A stretch of DNA of 64,000 nucleotides, from NCBI RefSeq assembly GCF_901709675.1, contig NC_051091.1, positions 2,477,967-2,541,966 of the forward strand, read 5' to 3'. The notes below the pieces were generated by a model. That model was not told where the DNA came from and searched no databases. It saw only the letters and a list, made by a program, of their open reading frames with translations. The position numbers and the translations under genes were made by a program. Of this stretch, positions 49,560-59,860 are shown piece by piece (the first letter of the stretch is position 1; every line of letters starts with the position of its first letter). The stretch is from Syngnathus acus. Lineage: Eukaryota > Chordata > Actinopteri > Syngnathiformes > Syngnathidae.

Positions 49560-49739
49560 TATATAACGTGTGAATGTGCGGCGGCGAGCGGCCACCTTTA
49601 CGCCGCTCGTCCACGTCTAAGAAAGCCTAGCAACGAGACGGCAGACGAGCAACTAACAACGCAGGAAGGCAAGAAGAAGAACACGGTCAATAATTTGTGG
49701 TGGAACTATTAGAAGAAAGTGCTTGACCAAGAAATACCG
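49560..49739 (+). promoter_or_regulatory. Probable OSGIN promoter and non-coding first exon
   Basis: A GC box (GGGGGCGGAG, about 49528) and a TATA box (TATATAA, 49560-49566) precede a CpG-rich stretch. It ends at 49739 in ATACCG followed by a consensus donor GTAAGTG. The next compatible acceptor is CTCCTCAG before 52289, the exon with the OSGIN start codon. The intron would be 2.5 kb. The first exon contains only short upstream frames. Confidence 0.55.
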
Positions 49740-52288
49740 GTAAGTGATTATCGCTAATATGATGGCTGGGTTGGATTTTCAAGGAGTGCGCATGCGTAGT
49801 GAAGCCTCAATGGCATCATTGCCTGGGGGGTTGCGCATGCGTGAGGTGTGAGTGAGCGGTTTGTGGGATTTTTTTCCCCTCTACCCCACTAACACACTTT
49901 ACGAAACAAATAGTTGACTTTAAAAACAAAAATTTAATGTAAATTACCTAGCATAATATCAGACATCGTGACGAGTGCCATTATAAAAACCGCTCTGGAT
50001 TGTACCGTATATGATGTCATGGTGATTATGTAACTTGGATCACAATGCCGCTGCACTTACCATATACTTGACAACCAATATGCGTTAACCAGCAGGTTTT
50101 TATTGGTTCAAGTTACCACGCTGACCTTCATTTACCTATAACACTAATTATTATTATTATTATTATGAGTGAATCAAACCAACACATAAAAATGCATGTT
50201 GAAAAATGACAATTGTTTAATTGGTACAAGTGCAAGTGGTAGAAGCGTGTCAAAGCCATAAGGGACTTGAACTGTAGTGGCACATTGGGAGGAACGGAGC
50301 CAAGCGACCTTTACTGCTTTAGTACTTTATTGCACTCTTATTCATTTACAAAACCAATCTGTGAAATTCTACTGCATGGATCGGTGGTTTCGCTTCCAAA
50401 GTCTCATTTGCATAGCCAAATTACCAGAAGTAACAAACTTCCGGACGGGTCCGATGGCGTTGTGACGCACAAATCTTTCGACACAGTCAAGAGAAAAGTC
50501 ATTTATGTTTGTTTGTATACAGAAGCTCTGGCAGCGGCTGCTTTATGCCCTCATTGGCAGATAATTCCAATCTGGTTCTCCGTCTAGCCGTCTGGACGGC
50601 AGGTGGCCAGCAAGCCCATAGATGAAACGCTGTGGACAAGCAGCCCAATGACTTTAGCTCCTTAACGTCTTATTAGCGGACTATTGTTCGGCACTGTTGC
50701 AGTTTGCAGAACGAGTTGGTACACAGCTGAGTCTGGCTGGGTGAGTGTGACCTTGCCAAGTTTCAAAAGTGAAAGCAGCTCTTTGGCCAATGTGGCCGCC
50801 CTTCAATGCAAAGCTGGCAATGGCTACTTTCCTGGAAATAAAACCGTCACCAACGTCTGACGAGGGAACGTGTATCGGATGATGCTAGCATGAATGTGAA
50901 ATGTGGTAACATTTGCCTTTAGAGGCGCAATCATTTATATTAGTCAAGCAACAACTTAGCTGTTATCTAAAACAGGGGTGTTTTAAATTCCTGCCCTGAG
51001 ACAAGGAAATGTGGAATGCACGGCCACTTGAAAATCAAACAAACTCCTCTTCCGAAATCGTCACGACACAAATTTCAATTTACAGTAGAAATGAGTAAAA
51101 ATTGAGTTTTTCTGCCTTCTGACGTGCAAGCGTTTATAAAAGAAGGCCACGTCTTGTGTCTCTCCCAAACGGCATGGAATGAATAGGTTGTGGAATGTTC
51201 CATATCTCCTCCTAACCAGTGAAAAGTGACTTTAGTAGACGCCCCGCCCCGTGCGGGGTGGTTTCCATGGCAAGGCCAGGACGCGCAGTGTTGTTGACCG
51301 CTGGCCAGGAGGAAAGGAGTGGTTATATAATCCGACGGGAAGGAGGAGGCCTCCTTGACGGGCTCCTTCCAGGGGACCCTCCGGCTGTAAGCCCCCCCCC
51401 CCGACCCCTACCGTGGCTTTGTGCCTGACACTTATGAAAGTGCAAGACTCCACCTCCCTGCCTACATGATGTCGGTTTCGTTTGGAGGAAAGGCTTAATG
51501 TATTTTATTTGAAAAAAAAAAAGTAATTGACTCATTTGACAACTCAGCATTGGGGGGGGGGGGTAGTATACTGCACAAGGACACAAAGGTGTTTCATGAT
51601 CAAACCCACAATCTTCTGCTTGGGAGGTTGACCCACCTTGCCAGTGTGTGTGCATGTATTATTGTGGATGTGTGTTTGTCATTGTGATGGTGTTTTTTTT
51701 TTTTGTGACCTTGTGTCTTACTGTGTTAGTTTGTGTATGTGTTTTGTTTGTGCGTGTAGTCATGTGTGTGCGCGCGCGCATTTGTGTCAACTTCCGCCAA
51801 TATTGCAGCAGTTTGTTCCTTTTGGCTTGGCCGCAATCTTGATTTCTGCTTTTTTTGCGCATGAGCCAGTCAGCACTAGCCGTGACCTCGCCTTGGCCGA
51901 GTCAGCATGACTCTGCAGATTGCTGCCTTTGCCTCAGTTTCCCAGCATGCATTGCCAGTTCAACACGTTTCAATAGGTTTCACAACTGAAGTGTTCAGTG
52001 TCGGAATGGTGACATGTTTAATGTACATGTCTGAAAATATGAAACGGTAAATTCGGTGTGGGCATGCGCACGTCTTTGCACGTACGCATGTTTGCACAAC
52101 GTCTCCGTTTCCAGGAGTCACGTTGCCATGTTTAACTATGCGGCAGATGACAGGAGTCAGGAGCTCACTTACATCACATGGGGGAGGGGCTGGGTCGTGT
52201 TTGAGCCTCTAACCGAGCTCACAAAGGTGATAGTAATGATGTGACAAAAAAAGAGAAGCGCCCTCATGCGTTTGTTTTCTCTCCTCAG
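49740..52288 (+). other. Probable OSGIN intron 1
   Basis: Unique sequence with (TTA)n at 50149-50165, a C9 run at 51390, a G11 run at about 51552-51562 and a CGCG-containing GT tract near 51760-51780. No coding exon was recognised. Confidence 0.45.
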
Positions 52289-52296
52289 TCGACAAC

Positions 52297-53036
52297 ATGG
52301 AGCTTCACGACAAGGAAAGTGTTTCTGGAGAGATTCTACCTGTGGTGATTATAGGTGAGTGGAAACAACACACGCATATGCAAAACAAATTACATTACAC
52401 AACATGTGCAAATGTAATGACAGCAGGGTCGCTTTGCTTACATTCTGCCAAGGCACTGCTGCAAACTGCATAAGACAAAGGTAATAAAACCTTTGTAAAG
52501 AAAATGATTAGTCAGTAGCTGACAGTAGGAAAGAGTAGCGTCTCAAAATAGAACTTGCGACTCAAATACCTGTTCTGCTAATGATATCTGATGAATACTT
52601 GCCGAGAAGTTTTGGTGCACAGCGCCACTTTGCGGGCAGTGTCAAATGTTCAAACGCGTTCGCTCTTATTATATGAACCATGCGGTATTCCAAATGTTTG
52701 TTCTCGCCACCCACGCGCTTCGTTTGTTTGTTTGTGGCACAAGTGCAAAGTTCTGCTACGGTGTGTTCAGCATTAAAATGTTTGCAGTGATTTAGCGCTT
52801 GAGACGTTTGACGACAGCAAAACTCTGCTTGAATCACTTTGAACTTTTCAAGTTGTGCGCACATCGAGGCCTGCTCTCCGGAATGTTTTGAATGTGTTGC
52901 TCCTCCAACACACCTGATAACGACCCGCTCATCGGAATCGGGTGTGTTGGCGCATGCGGGCCCTGGTGCCGGGCAGATGATGAAAAACAGAAAAGTCTTT
53001 GTCTACAACAAACCAGGAGCGCGTTGGAAACCAGAT

Positions 53037-53079
<43 letters not shown>

Positions 53080-55583
53080 TGAAACTCCACACTCCTCTCA
53101 TTCTGCGTTTCCCAGGTAATGGCCCCTCAGGGATCTGCCTGTCATACCTGCTGTCGGGCTACACCCCCTACCTGTCATCGGGGGCCTCGCACCCCAACCC
53201 GCTGCTGCACGACAAGCTGGCCAAGCATCCTGGCCTGTCCCTGCTGGAGCGGGACCTGGAGTACCTGAGCGAGGGTCTGCAGGGGCGCTCGTCCAATCCG
53301 GTGGCCGTGCTCTTCGACTCGCTGCTGCTGCCAGACAGCGACTTCGGCGTGGACCACGTGTCCCCGCTGGAGTGGCGCTACGAGCCGGAGAGAGCCGTGC
53401 CGCACTTGGTGCTGGGCAAGGGGCCTCCGGGAGGAGCCTGGCATGTACGCGCCTCACACGGCCCTCTGTTAATCCCGTCGCGGCCAGACGCTTGATCCTT
53501 CTTTGTGTGCTTTCAGACCATGGAGGGCTCCATGCTAACGCTAAGTCTCGCTAACTGGATGGAGCTGCCTGGGCTCAAACTGAAGGACTGGATGAAAGAC
53601 AAGAGAAGGTGAAGCACCTCCCGCATTGACTCGTCACGATCACGGGGATCACCTATTTTAGGGGGCCTTGATACCCCAGAAAATGGAACATAAAGAGAAC
53701 CAACGCACAAACCAGAATCAAAACAATAATCCAACCCACAAATGGCAAGAAGGGCGTGCAAAAGACAACACATTTGTTCGTTCTGACAGAAACGTGCGCA
53801 ACGACCGTGCCACGCCGGCTGAGATCGCGTCCTACTACCAACACTATGTGTCCCAAATGGCGCTGGAGCACAATTTTGCCTGCGGGACCACCGTCACCTC
53901 GGTCAGCAGGTGCCCCGCGGACCAGTGCGACCCCCTCGGCTGCTGGAGGATCAAGGGACTGCAGTGCCCAGAGGGGGAGGAGCTTGCGGGTAGGCGCAAT
54001 GATCTGCTTCATCCAAAGTCCGTCGTTTGGAGTTGACTGCCTGACTTGGATGATAAAGTCGGGCCGTGATTGTCAGCTTTGCAAGTCGGGTGTTTAAGTG
54101 GCATTGTTGGGGAGTCTGAGGGCTCGGCTCGGAAGGGTAATCAGCAGCGTCAAACTCCCGTCTGTACCTTACCGCTGCGTAACAATGGCGATAATATGAG
54201 GCAATTCACGCGAGACTAAGTGATGATGACGACGTAACTTTCAGCACAACATGGACACATCTCAATACAACAAAATATATAGTATTATGTCTAGCATCAA
54301 CATATGTAGGAACCTTTCTAGCAGGCATCTGATAGGGGTGATAAAATCAGCTTGTTGAGTTCATGAAAATGAACATGGTCCTGAAATGCTAAGCTAAAAT
54401 TGCTACTTTTTACCGGCCACATGGACATTAGCATTTCAGCGTTAGCATTTCTGCATGAGCAATTAGCCTCAGTCGTAGCACGTTAAGCTCATCGCTGGGC
54501 AAATATGCAGTTGAGCTCACCATCTTTCTTGCTCTGGTAGACGATTCTTCCGTGGAGCGGGTGCCCTTCTCCCTGCTGGCCCGCAACGTGGTGTTGGCGA
54601 CAGGCACGCACGACATCCCCGCCCGCCTGGGTGTGGAGGGCGAGTCGCTGCCCTACGTGTGCCACTCCTTCTGGGAGCTGGAGGCCGCCATCTCCCGCGG
54701 TGAGCTGGACGAGTCGTCGGACCCAGTGCTGGTGGTGGGCGCCGGGCTGACGGCCGCCGATGCCGTGCTGGCGGCCCACCACCTCAACACGCCCGTCTAC
54801 CACGCCTTCCGCCGCGCCGTCACAGACCCGGGCCTCATCTTCAACCAGCTACCCAAGATGCTCTACCCGGAGTACCACAAGGTCAGTAGCTTTGTTTATT
54901 ATCTGCTTGCTTCACTTTGTCCAGTTCAAAAGAAGTTGACTTTGCTCATGCTGCCATCTGCCGCGACCTCCATGTACTCCAACCAAAACGTGGTGACGCT
55001 GACATTTTGCCGTGTCTGCTTTCAGGTTCACCAGATGATGACTCAGCAGCAGCACCAACCGGCATCCCCTCTGGACTCATCTTCCTTGTCTCCCCGCTTG
55101 TCCTCTTCCTCATCGTACGCCGGCTACCTCAGCTTCCCTCAGCATCGTGTGGTTTCCTTTCGCCCAGACCGCAAATGTGTCCTGCAGTCTGACTCGGGCC
55201 AGCGTACCGTGGTCCAAGTATCCAAGGCGCTGGTGCTGATCGGCGCCCACCCTAACCTGTCCTTCCTGCCTGAGCAAGGCCGCCCTCTGGGCCTGTGCCC
55301 GGACGAGGCCGTCACCTGCCGCAGGAACCCCATCGACGTGGACCCCTTCACCAACCGCGTACTGGCCGCCAACGGGCCCGGCATGTACGCCATGGGCCCG
55401 CTGGTGGGCGAGAACTTTGTGCGCTTCCTTAAGGGCGGCGCCCTGGCCATAGCCAGCGATATTGCCAAGGGGCGGAGGGGGGCCGTCGGCGGTGGGGCGC
55501 CGAGGACCTCGGACGCACTGGCTGACAAGTGGGTGGACAGGCAGGCGGCCACGCAGACCCTCACGAAAGTGGTGCGATCGTAG
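52297..55583 (+). CDS. OSGIN-family protein (oxidative stress-induced growth inhibitor), complete
   Basis: Flavin-monooxygenase-like protein induced by oxidative stress (NRF2-type regulation is known in mammals) that restrains growth. OSGIN1 has been linked to mitochondria and p53. Exons 52297-52354, 53116-53444, 53517-53608, 53790-53989, 54541-54881, 55026-55583; 1578 nt, 525 residues. The N terminus MELHDKESVSGEILPVVIIG leads into the dinucleotide motif GNGPSG. Diagnostic blocks: DLEYLSEGLQGRSSNPVAVL, GKGPPGGAWH, EGSMLTLSLANWMELPGLK, VVLATGTHD. A second nucleotide-binding motif is VGAGLTAADAV (about residue 290). NQLPKMLYPEYHKVHQMM and NFVRFLKGGAL follow. Blocks match OSGIN2 in the first third and OSGIN1 around LPKMLYPEYHKVHQMM, so I cannot decide the paralogue. 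A Ser-rich insert (SSSLSPRLSSSSS) sits after the PEYHK block. Confidence 0.93.
53038..53079 (+). repeat. Poly-C tract (42 C)
   Basis: Uninterrupted 42-base C run ending 36 bp before the acceptor of OSGIN exon 53116. It contributes to the polypyrimidine region, is length-unstable, and can form an i-motif or, on the other strand, a G-quadruplex. Confidence 0.9.
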
Positions 55584-56021
55584 CGATGGCCTTTATTGTT
55601 GTGCAATTGGACTTCAAACAAGTAAAAAACAAAATTTGCCTTTTATCAAAGCAGTGGTTCTCAAACTGAGATTCTCCGGGGGTCTGCAAGCCGTAGCTCA
55701 AGCGTCAATGTTATTGAAGTGAGGCTATTGCACTGTCTAACAGAAATGTAGTGCTTCGCCGCAATCTTGTGGCATCTCAAGAAATTTATGAATCTGTTTG
55801 GAGGCGTCACTCGTAATCTTTTGCTATTTGTGGCACGGTTCCTTCCCTCATTCCATATGTTGTAGCATTTCATCCAAATTGTTATAGTGTGCTGTAATTG
55901 CCTACAGTTGCCAACGGGTGGCAGTGAAGCTCCTTAATACAAAAGTAGCAAAAGAGATCATAAATCTTGATGAAATGGCGAAAAGGCTGGCAGGCCTATA
56001 AAATAATTGAAATGACTAATT

Positions 56022-56027
56022 AATAAA
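56022..56027 (+). promoter_or_regulatory. Candidate OSGIN poly(A) signal
   Basis: AATAAA about 440 bp after the stop, with another AATAAA at 56105-56110. If used, the 3' UTR would contain part of the hAT-like sequence. Confidence 0.35.
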
Positions 56028-56334
56028 ATAATATAGCTGTTATTCCTACCTACCTACCTTAATTTTGCACATTTTTACCAGGATAAAGAATGTAATATTT
56101 TGAGAATAAAATTGTCCTTTTGAAATTCACTTACTCTCTTTAGGTAAACATTCAAAAATACCCAATTATTCTCATATAATTAGTGTTTTGCAACAAAAGA
56201 TGTAGTTGTATTCTTATAAATCTCACAAATGTTTTTTTTTTTTGCAATTTCCATCAGTTTTGTGTTGTTGTTGTTGCCTTTAATTGGGTGTGAACCCAAA
56301 AGGTTCAGGTGCTGTTCACCTTTTTTGTCCTGTT

Positions 56335-56358
56335 CCCCCCCCCCCCCCCCCCCCCCCC
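56335..56358 (+). repeat. Poly-C tract (24 C)
   Basis: Uninterrupted 24-base C run, downstream of OSGIN. Confidence 0.9.
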
Positions 56359-56413
56359 TAAAGTTACCTCACTGTGGGCGTCAGGGACCAATGAGTACCA
56401 CTTTAAGAACCAC

Positions 56414-58530
56414 TTCCTTCCTTCTACAACTGGGTCGCATGACCAAAACAAGTCAGTCCAAATTGGAATTGGGAGTTCCTTCTTTCGTAATACCTGTTTA
56501 ATTGTGTTGTCATCGTTTTGATAAGATATGATATGCTTGGTGTCTGGATTCTTCCTTACAAGACCAAAGCCATGATTGGACACACTGTCAAGACTCCCTT
56601 TCTGTAACGTGTTTCATGGAGTCATTTACATTATTGAAAATATACAATGTTGTGACACACTTGATAAAAACGTTAATATTTTTTTGCTGTCCGCCTTGCT
56701 TCCTTCCTGCAGTTTTTTGTAATTCTTGCATCCTTACTTTCATCCTTTCATTGATTAAACTCCTCCATTCTCTCCTCTCTTTTCTACTATTTTAGTTTTT
56801 ATTCCTGGCCTTCCTCCCTGTTTTTCTTCCTAACTTTCTTTTCCTTCCCTTTGGACTACTTTCACATTCATACATACTTCCTTTACCTAAAAAACACTTT
56901 TCTGACTTTCTTCCTGCGACCTGCTTTGTGCTTGACTCAAAGTGTTTGCCATTAATGACCTGTAAAAGCAATAATTTATATAGTTTGGAATATGCACAAG
57001 ACAATGTGATGCTTGTAACAGCATATAAACATGTTTGTATTCAATCAAATTGTGGCTATTAAAAGCACTAATATGCAAACATAGTCGGTGTTTGTGCGTT
57101 ACCCAATTTATGAGTTTTGGGGATATCAGCCATCGTTACATTAGGCCGATTGTGTGCTTGCTTTGAAAAACGTTGCATACATCAGAAGGAGAGGCTATGA
57201 ATTCATCATGATGCACAGATTGTTTAATTCTTTACGTTCTAGTTAATTATATTACTATGTTTTTAGACTACAATATTATGGTGTGCAATTTTCATAAACA
57301 AAAAAAATACAATACACATTTTTATGTTGAGCCTGGAGAGATGATTTTGATTATTATTGCAACCGAGACTAAGGATGGGCTGAGGTGGTTAAGTTAAAAA
57401 TTTTTTTATTCAGTATTGTTTTTTAATACATCAATTATAAACAACACGGGAGAGTTAAAAAATTAACATGAATTATTTCAGCGAACCCTTTTTGTTGCGA
57501 AACGTTTGTCTCATTCAGTAATTTGACAATTGATTGGTGGTAGATACAATCTTAAAACATTTGTAAAACAAATTTTCATAGGAAGTACTTTCATAGGTAG
57601 TAGTAGTCACTGTTAAACAGACACAATACATTTTTTCGAGTACTACCTTCAAAGAACAAGTACTACCTACAAAAGAATGCTTAACTCTAGCTCTGTTAAA
57701 ATATAATAGGAAAAGAACAAAATGTGCTTAAAAAAAATTAGTTCAATAAGAATTTAATTCTTATTCCATTATTAAATGCATCACGCATGCACCTAAATAA
57801 ATCTTTGAAACCAAACACTTGTTAAAGATTAACTGCAACAATAGTGAAAGATAATACGATTGAACTGAGGTAGCCTTCGGGTCTAATCAAGACTGTACTG
57901 TGGCCAGCGAGTGGTCCCAATGTATACACTGTACCCAAAAAACACCAACAAAACACAACAAAACTCTTCCCATTACTGTTTCCATGGAAACCAGACTAGG
58001 ATTTAGAAGGCCCCAGTGATTCAACACACCCGCGCTGGTTGCTATGGTGACACTGGGTAGTGAGTCAGCTTGTTGCCAGGCGATGACTCAGCAAAACACA
58101 CACACACACACGCGCACAGACACGCTTACACGCGCGCACACACGCACGCGCGGGCACACGGGCACGCACGCACACTGCCTCTCCACTGTACAATGACAAT
58201 ACTGTAAAAGCTTTCTATTCTATTCTATTCTATTCTATTCTATTCTATTCTATTCTACCTAACAGTACTCCAGTTATTTTGATTTATTAAAATGAAAAAT
58301 GGCTGATGACTAATAACTTGACTGACTGTTAAATCACATGTGTCTCCCCGCCCCTCCGGGACGCCCACGTCTTTGCCCCGCAAATAAAACCTCCCTCCAC
58401 CTTGCCCGGATACGCAACGTCAAACTATCAGGACTCATGACCGGATTTCACTCGGACTTCAAATAAAACCACGGTCTCGGCGTGAGAGCGGACACGGAGG
58501 GAGATGAAATAACACTGACACGAAACTCGA
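56414..58530. other. Intergenic, A/T-rich, no gene recognised
   Basis: Low-complexity T/C-rich sequence at 56690-56900, then A/T-rich unique sequence, a mixed (CA)n/(CACG)n stretch at 58096-58180 and the pentamer array at 58215-58256. No supported exon. Confidence 0.55.
58215..58256 (+). repeat. (TATTC)n pentanucleotide microsatellite
   Basis: About eight perfect TATTC units. Confidence 0.95.
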
Positions 58531-58534
58531 TTAG

Positions 58535-58860
58535 GCAGCTCGGTGGCGCACTACGTCCCCCTCACAGTGAGGAGGGTTCGATTCCACTTCCGGCCCTACC
58601 TGTGTGGAGTTTGCATGTTCTCCCGTGCCCTCGTTGGTCTTCTCCGGGCACTCCGGTTTCCTCCCACATCCCAGAAACAAGCACCGATTGAGCACTCTAA
58701 ATTGCCCGAAGGTGTCAGTGCGAGTGCGGATGGTTGTTCGTCTCTGTGTCCCCTGCCATTGGCTGGCAACCGGTTTAGGGTTGCCCACTGCCCGATGATT
58801 ACTGGGATAGGCTCACCCGCAACCCCTGTGGGGGACAAGCGGTAGAGAAAATGGATGGAC
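58535..58860 (+). mobile_element. tRNA-like SINE, copy 3 (complete)
   Basis: Plus-strand copy: head GGCAGCTCGGTGGCGCACTA, B-box-like GGTTCGATTCC at about 58569-58579, GTTTGCATGTTCTCC, body with TTTCCTCCCACATCCCAGAA and ending GTAGAGAAAATGGATGGAC. It is nearly full length and the best-preserved head, so it defines the orientation of the family in this window. Confidence 0.8.
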
Positions 58861-59189
58861 TAAACTCGATTAACAAACAAATTAACGCTCTCGTAAATGA
58901 GGAGCTATTATTATTATTATTATTATTATTACAAGGACCATCAAAACTCTTTCAGTCACCTTACTAAAAGGTGATCCGGATTGCTACTGTCATTTTTTTG
59001 CAATTATTAGTACAACTGTACACTCTTCAAGGAACAATGACGATGCAATTAATGTTTTTATTTTGAAAATTCTGACAGGATGTAAACTTTGTTGGCAGTG
59101 ACTAGCTTGGGTGGGCCATGAAAACTACACGCACGCACACGCACGCATGCACGTTACACGATCACACACGTACGCGCGCTCCACTCTCA

Positions 59190-59788
59190 CTAAGGAGCTA
59201 AGGAGGTGGGAGGACTCCCTGTCCGTTGGACTAGTGGAAGAAAAAAACGGCGTCTGAAACTCGTCACAAGGCAACGTCGACGCACCGCTGGGAAATAGTG
59301 ACACTTAATTATTGATTTCCCAGAAAGAAAGAAAAGAATAAAAAGAAGAAGAAGGGGAAGAAGGACAGGAGAACGACGGAGAGGCGAAGAATCGGAGCGG
59401 TGCCATGTCGCCACTCGTAGTTACAGGTTGCTAGCGCAGTTAGCCACCTAGCCGCGGTTAGCTAGCCCTCCGTAAGCGACCAACTTTTCAGCGTTTCCCA
59501 AGCAAGCTCAGTCCGGCAAAATGTGCTATTTCCCGGGATGTTTATCCGCTTGGCCGGGGGCTAGCATCGGCTGAGTGTCTCATCTCCCTCCTCGTGTGTT
59601 TTTTTTCCTGCTGCACTTTTGGGGGCGGTTTAATTTGACGAAAAGTGGACTTTGCCCCACGGCTGGTGTAGTGTTAACCCCTTCCAAAGGCCTCCATTGA
59701 TTCTACCATTGGGAGCATTTGAAAACTGTTTTTCTAAAGAAGACAAAGTTGGATTCACGTTCCCCTTTTTTTTTTGCCCGTGTGGAAA
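59190..59788 (+). promoter_or_regulatory. Probable MTSS promoter and 5' UTR
   Basis: CpG-containing sequence (GGCGAAGAATCGGAGCGG near 59383, GCCGCGGTTAGC near 59450) directly upstream of the MTSS start codon, without splice acceptors that would break it up. The transcription start is unknown. Confidence 0.45.
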
Positions 59789-59860
59789 ATGGATGCGGGC
59801 ATAGAGAAGGAATGCAGCGCCTTGGGAGGTCTCTTCCAGCTCATCATGAACGACATGAAG
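59789..59860 (+). CDS. mtss1: MTSS/MIM family I-BAR protein, first coding exon (partial gene)
   Basis: 72 nt, 24 codons: MDAGIEKECSALGGLFQLIM then NDMK, followed by a GTAATC donor in phase 0. This is the N terminus of the I-BAR (IMD) domain of MTSS1/MTSS2, which bends membranes outward, binds PI(4,5)P2 and links to actin through a C-terminal WH2 motif (outside the window). The IEKECSALGGLFQ wording is nearer to MTSS1 than to MTSS2 (MTSS1L). The next exon would be expected to start GSYP; none was found up to 64000, so intron 1 is longer than 4.1 kb. Confidence 0.8.

Larger units (their letters stand above)
55651..56413. mobile_element. Possible decayed hAT-type element
   Basis: CAGTGGTTCTCAAACTGAGA at 55651 resembles the standard hAT terminus; ACTTTAAGAACCACTT near 56398-56413 is an imperfect reverse complement (13 of 16). 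The inside includes a 24-base C run (56335-56358). No matching 8-bp target duplication was seen, so the two ends may belong to different relics. Confidence 0.35.

Noticed and set aside
52839-53115. Open frame with a poly-Pro stretch continuous with OSGIN exon 2.
   Set aside because: The poly-Pro comes from the intronic 42-C run. The exon has a clear CCCAG acceptor at 53115 and joins exon 1 (IIG|NGPSG) perfectly.
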